Positions 42,029 through 46,454 of a DNA stretch of 46,454 nucleotides are shown here, piece by piece (position 1 is the first letter of the stretch; the number at the start of each line of letters is the position of its first letter). The DNA is from Streptomyces sp. PR69 (GTDB lineage Bacteria > Actinomycetota > Actinomycetes > Streptomycetales > Streptomycetaceae). The stretch lies in assembly GCF_026420845.1 (NCBI RefSeq), contig NZ_JAOWCB010000037.1, positions 1 through 46,454 on the forward strand, read 5' to 3'. Under the pieces are notes generated by a model. That model saw nothing but the letters and a program-made list of their open reading frames with translations. It was not told the DNA's origin and did not search any database. The translations under genes were made by a program, and so were the position numbers.

Positions 42029-42256
42029 ATGGCTGTCGATCCGACCGATCCCGACACCTTCGAAGACATCGCCGAGGACGACGCGGCCACGGACCTCGAC
42101 GAGGAAGTGCCCGAGGCAGACGCCGCCGAGCAGCACACCGACGTACGGCCTGAGCGCGATGACGAGATGACGGACGTCGCCCAGGACGAGGCGAATGAGG
42201 CCGACCTCGCGGAGCAGGCCCGGGTGGTGGCGCTCAACGAGGACGAGTATCGGTGA
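42029..42256 (+). CDS. Small acidic protein, function unknown
   Basis: A 75-residue protein with more than a third Asp plus Glu (for example AEDDAATDLDEEVPEADAAE) and a helical C-terminus ending VVALNEDEYR. The ATG has GGAAAGCGG upstream. It resembles highly acidic small Streptomyces proteins I cannot name. Its gene lies between the alpha/beta hydrolase (divergent) and a TetR regulator 168 nt downstream. Confidence 0.72.
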   Translation: MAVDPTDPDTFEDIAEDDAATDLDEEVPEADAAEQHTDVRPERDDEMTDVAQDEANEADLAEQARVVALNEDEYR

Positions 42257-42424
42257 TCATGCACCCTTTGACCGTGATTGTGCGCACGTTGTGCACGGTC
42301 GGAGAGCTGTGCCGACTGTCCGGTCCGTGAAATTCTGCGTTCGCACCGCGCACAGCCGCGTTACCCAAAAGTACGATGGCCGCGCGCGGTGCCACGCGCA
42401 GATAGAACGATCATGGGAGGCGGC

Positions 42425-43078
42425 GTGACAGCCATCGAGCAGACAGAGGCGGCGCGCCCGCGGGGCACACGCCTGCCACGCCGAGCCCGCAGGAACCAGC
42501 TCCTGGGCGCGGCCCAGGAAGTGTTTGTGGCCCAGGGCTACCACTCGGCCGCGATGGACGACATCGCCGAGCGGGCCGGCGTCAGCAAGCCGGTGCTCTA
42601 TCAGCACTTCCCCGGCAAGCTTGAGCTCTATCTGGCGCTGCTGGACCAGCACTGCGAGTCGCTGCTCCAGGCGGTGCGCACAGCGCTTGCGTCGACGACG
42701 GACAACAAGCAGCGCGTCGCGGCGACGATGGACGCCTACTTCGCCTATGTGGAGGACGAAGGCGGGGCGTTCCGGCTGGTTTTCGAGTCGGATCTGACGA
42801 ATGAGCCCGCGGTGCGCGAGCGCGTGGAGCGGGTCTCGCTGCAGTGCGCGGAGGCGATCTCCGATGTGATCGCAGAGGACACCGGCCTTTCCAAGGAGGA
42901 GTCCATGCTGCTGGCCGTGGGCCTGGGCGGGGTCTCCCAGGTGGTCGCCCGCTACTGGCTCTCCAGCGAGTCGGGCATTCCGCGCGACAAGGCGGTGCAG
43001 CTGCTGACCTCGCTGGCGTGGCGCGGCATCGCCGGCTTCCCGCTGCACGGCGGCGAGCCGCACCCCGACGGACGCTGA
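42425..43078 (+). CDS. TetR/AcrR family transcriptional regulator
   Basis: A 217-residue regulator from a GTG at 42425 with GGGAGG 4-5 nt upstream. The helix-turn-helix is at about residues 20-65: LLGAAQEVFVAQGYHSAAMD, DIAERAGVSKPVLYQHFPGK, LELYLALL. The ligand domain (about 75-205) is typical of TetR but gives no ligand. The target is unknown: neighbours are an acidic small protein and DUF3107, and none is an obvious efflux pump. Confidence 0.93.
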   Translation: MTAIEQTEAARPRGTRLPRRARRNQLLGAAQEVFVAQGYHSAAMDDIAERAGVSKPVLYQHFPGKLELYLALLDQHCESLLQAVRTALASTTDNKQRVAATMDAYFAYVEDEGGAFRLVFESDLTNEPAVRERVERVSLQCAEAISDVIAEDTGLSKEESMLLAVGLGGVSQVVARYWLSSESGIPRDKAVQLLTSLAWRGIAGFPLHGGEPHPDGR

Positions 43079-43214
43079 CGTATCCGACCGCCGCCCGCCT
43101 GTTCGCTCCTGGCGTGCGCGGGCCGGGCGTAGCCTGTGCTCTCTCCGGGCTAATGTGTGCTGCGTACGGCGCGGCTGACCGCGCACCGCACTGACCGTTC
43201 GGAGGGACATAGCC

Positions 43215-43442
43215 GTGGAGGTCAAGATCGGCGTGCAGCACGCGCCCCGGGAGATCGTTCTGGAGAGCGGGCAGTCCGCCGAGGACGTCGAGCGCGCGGT
43301 GAGCGAGGCGCTCGCCGGCAAGACGGAACTGCTCAGCCTCACGGACGAGAAGGGCCGCAGGGTCCTGGTGCCGTCGGAGAAGATCGCCTATGTCGAGCTG
43401 GGCGAGCCGACGGCGCGGCGTGTCGGGTTCGGAGCGCTGTAG
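43215..43442 (+). CDS. DUF3107 family protein
   Basis: A 75-residue protein matching the actinobacterial DUF3107 pattern: MEVKIGVQHAPREIVLESGQ, then SAEDVERAVSEALA, and a C-terminal VPSEKIAYVELGEPTARRVG. Function unknown; the fold is likely a small alpha/beta. GTG start with GGAGGGAC upstream. A strong terminator follows, and the TetR gene is 136 nt upstream. Confidence 0.9.
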   Translation: MEVKIGVQHAPREIVLESGQSAEDVERAVSEALAGKTELLSLTDEKGRRVLVPSEKIAYVELGEPTARRVGFGAL

Positions 43443-43470
43443 CACGCACGACGCGGCGTCACGACTCGGC

Positions 43471-43498
43471 AAGGCCCCGGCGGATCCGCCGGGGCCTT
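43471..43498 (+). terminator. Terminator after the DUF3107 gene
   Basis: AAGGCCCCGGCG and CGCCGGGGCCTT (43471-43482 and 43487-43498) form a 12-bp stem with a GATC loop, followed by TTTG. It sits 28 nt after the stop. Confidence 0.85.
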
Positions 43499-43602
43499 TG
43501 CGCTGCTCGCAGAGGGTGCATCGGAGGGTTGCCCTCCGTTGACGCCGGGTAGTACGGGGCTGTGACCGCATTGCCCGCACGGTGTCCGCGAGGTGATCAG
43601 CA

Positions 43603-43875
43603 GTGCTCTGGGAAGTGCTCGGCTCCGTCCTGCTCGGACTCGCCCTGTCCTGGGCCGCCGCCCGTCAGCTGTCCGGCCGTCTCCCGTCCCGCCGCGTGGT
43701 GTACGCCACGGGCCCGGCAGGCGCCCTGTTCGGCGCGTACGTCACTCATGCGGCGCTCGGCCCGGGCCATCTGCTGGCGACGCTGGCGGGCGCGCTGGCC
43801 ATCGGGGCCGTACTGCTCTCGCTGCTGATCCGGCCATCCGGCAGCCGCCGTCTGCGACGCGCCCTGCCATACTGA
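43603..43875 (+). CDS. Small integral membrane protein, function unknown
   Basis: A 90-residue protein with three hydrophobic stretches (about 2-22, 33-52 and 56-74) and a basic C-terminus (RPSGSRRLRRALPY). GTG start with GAGGTGATC upstream. No family recognised; the gene is convergent with the ferritin-like gene, and a hairpin lies in the 64-nt gap. Confidence 0.7.
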   Translation: MLWEVLGSVLLGLALSWAAARQLSGRLPSRRVVYATGPAGALFGAYVTHAALGPGHLLATLAGALAIGAVLLSLLIRPSGSRRLRRALPY

Positions 43876-43901
43876 CCGGGCCGCCGCCATGCGCAGCGTC
43901 A

Positions 43902-43921
43902 GCTCCCGCGGCAGCGGGAGC
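43902..43921. terminator. Convergent-gene terminator hairpin
   Basis: GCTCCCGC (43902-43909) pairs with GCGGGAGC (43914-43921) around a GGCA loop between the small membrane protein gene and the ferritin-like gene. Confidence 0.65.
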
Positions 43922-43939
43922 CGGGGGCGGGGCCGGTCG

Positions 43940-44677
43940 TCAGGCGGCCAGGCCCAGCGCGGCCATCCGCTTGGTGTGCGCCTCGGTGATACGGGAGAAC
44001 ATCCTGCCGACCTCCGCCAGGTCGAAGCCGTCCGCCACCCCGCCCACGAGCATCGTGGACAGCGCGTCGCGCTCGGCGACCACCCGCTGCGCCTGGGAGA
44101 GCGCCTCGCCCATCAGCCGGCGGGCCCACAGCGCCAGCCGCCCCCCGACGCGCGGATCGGCCTCGATCGCGGCGCGGACCTTCTCCACAGCGAAGTTGCC
44201 GTGCCCGGTGTCGTCCAGGACGGCGAGGACCAGCGCGCGGGTGTCGCCGTCCAGCCGGGCGGCCACCTCACGGTAGAAGTCGCTGGCGATCGAGTCGCCG
44301 ACGTACGCCTTGACCAGGCCCTCCAGCCAGTCGGACGGCGCGGTCTGGCGGTGGAAGTCGTCCAGCGCCTGGGCGAAGGGCTCCATGGCGGCGGTCGGCT
44401 CCTCGTCGATCGCCGAGAGCCGGTCCCTGAGCTGCTCGAAGTGGTGGAACTCGGCGGACGCCATCTTGGCCAGCTCCGCCTTGTCGGCCAGGGTGGGCGC
44501 GAGCTTCGCGTCCTCGGCGAGCCGCTCAAAGGCCGCGAGCTCGCCGTAGGCGAGCGCGCCCAGCAGATCCACCACCGCGGCGCGGTACTGGGGGTCCGCG
44601 GAGGCCGCGGCCCAGTCCTGGGCGGCGATCCCGGTGTGTTCGGCGGCGTGCTCGGCGGCGGTGTCAGGCGTCTCCAT
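43940..44677 (-). CDS. Ferritin-like fold (di-iron type) protein
   Basis: A 245-residue all-helical protein with ferritin-like segments YGELAAFERLAEDAK, MASAEFHHFEQLRDRL and VLAVLDDTGHGNFAVEKVRA, that is ExxE/ExxH-type metal positions, although I cannot verify a full di-iron set. Related families include MiaE-like tRNA hydroxylases. The ATG at 44677 has no good Shine-Dalgarno sequence; TATTGT lies 7 nt upstream, so it may be leaderless. The next gene, the DEAD-box helicase, is divergent, across a 418-nt gap. Confidence 0.8.
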   Translation of the reverse strand: METPDTAAEHAAEHTGIAAQDWAAASADPQYRAAVVDLLGALAYGELAAFERLAEDAKLAPTLADKAELAKMASAEFHHFEQLRDRLSAIDEEPTAAMEPFAQALDDFHRQTAPSDWLEGLVKAYVGDSIASDFYREVAARLDGDTRALVLAVLDDTGHGNFAVEKVRAAIEADPRVGGRLALWARRLMGEALSQAQRVVAERDALSTMLVGGVADGFDLAEVGRMFSRITEAHTKRMAALGLAA

Positions 44678-45095
44678 GAACCGCACAATAGCCCGCTCAC
44701 GCCGGACCGGAAGGACCTGGTCAGCCCGGCCGCCGCAACAGCTCCCGGACCGGCGCCGGGCACACCCCCCGGGAATTCGGCCAACACAGATGCGCGAATC
44801 CGGGGTACAGTGGTAATGAGCCTGCCGAGCATGGATGCTTTTTTCTGCCCGACAGGTCGTCTGTTGAATGAGGATGCCCGGTCGGTGGCCCGATCGGCTC
44901 CGACCCGACCGCCCTCCACGCGGGCGGTGCGCTCCGGTGCACCTCCGCAGATGAGGGGCCCCCTCAGCGGCATAAGCGCTCGAGCGACGGCAGTGGTCCC
45001 GCGTCATCCGGCCAATCCACGGCCGGTCACGTACCCAGGCGCGGTACGACCCCCAGCGTTCGCCTTGTGCCGCGTCTCACAGAAGAGGCAACACC
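44678..45095 (+). other. Long gap / 5' leader before the DEAD-box helicase gene
   Basis: A 418-nt stretch between divergent genes. It contains a possible ferritin-gene promoter near its left end, a -10-like TACAGT (44806-44811), an AT-rich patch with T6 (GATGCTTTTTTCTG, 44834-44847), a TGAGGGG-C-CCCCTCA dyad (44952-44966), and a possible leader ORF from the ATG at 44816 (MSLPSMDAFFCPTGRLLNED) overlapping the helicase start. The helicase's own frame is closed by TGA at 44952 and TAA at 44973. No RNA family recognised. Confidence 0.5.

Positions 45096-46454
<1,359 letters not shown>

Noticed and set aside
44771..44797. A second sigma-R promoter (GGGAAT) upstream of the DEAD-box gene
   Set aside because: No GTT appears at 18 or 19 nt; only the first half matches.

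Overview
The window is about 46 kb of a very GC-rich chromosome with dense genes on both strands, frequent GTG starts, GGAGG-type ribosome binding sites and long GC-rich antisense open frames. The gene content (WblC/WhiB7, mycoredoxin, AdnAB, UvrD2 with HRDC, TerD/AIM24 proteins, DUF3107, DUF3152) points to Streptomyces or a close relative. The gene order resembles what I remember of the conserved core around SCO5166 to SCO5200 of S. coelicolor, read backwards; that is recollection, not a search result. I see no tRNA, rRNA, insertion sequence, prophage or CRISPR array.

Layout: 0-5.6 kb holds a PDZ/Lon-like membrane protease, a small membrane protein, MoaE, an extended-SDR epimerase, and a DUF2342 metalloprotease-like protein overlapping a Nudix hydrolase. 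5.6-9.5 kb is a leftward cluster of two AIM24 proteins, a TerD-AIM24 fusion and a YgjP-type metallopeptidase. 9.6-12.5 kb has an orphan ThiF/E1-like protein, an ABC1/UbiB-family protein and a small zinc protein. 12.6-14 kb is the wblC antibiotic-response locus with its promoter, upstream ORF and leader terminator. 14-28 kb is a genome-maintenance block (uvrD2, adnA, adnB and an alkyltransferase-like protein) interspersed with mycoredoxin behind a sigma-R-type promoter, NudC, an M20 peptidase and a lipoprotein. 28-34 kb has a pseudokinase-like/LPG-synthase-type membrane protein, a TAP-type lipoprotein hydrolase and MoeZ. 34.2-39.2 kb is a leftward four-gene group: a PelF-like glycosyltransferase, a polytopic membrane protein, a nucleotide-sugar epimerase-like protein and a spherulin-4-family protein. 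39.5-46.5 kb holds a DUF3152 zincin, an alpha/beta hydrolase, an acidic small protein, a TetR regulator, DUF3107, a small membrane protein, a ferritin-like protein and a DEAD-box RNA helicase that runs off the window and appears to begin at CTG.

The best candidate for an undescribed system is the four-gene group at 34.2-39.2 kb, which looks like a reduced Pel or galactosamine-polymer exopolysaccharide locus. The best regulatory region is the wblC leader: an AT-rich box next to a promoter, an upstream ORF of 106 codons with a perfect AGGAGG, and an intrinsic terminator 23 nt past its stop, all before wblC. Start sites were chosen by ribosome binding site and family length. Functional statements rest on motif recognition by eye.
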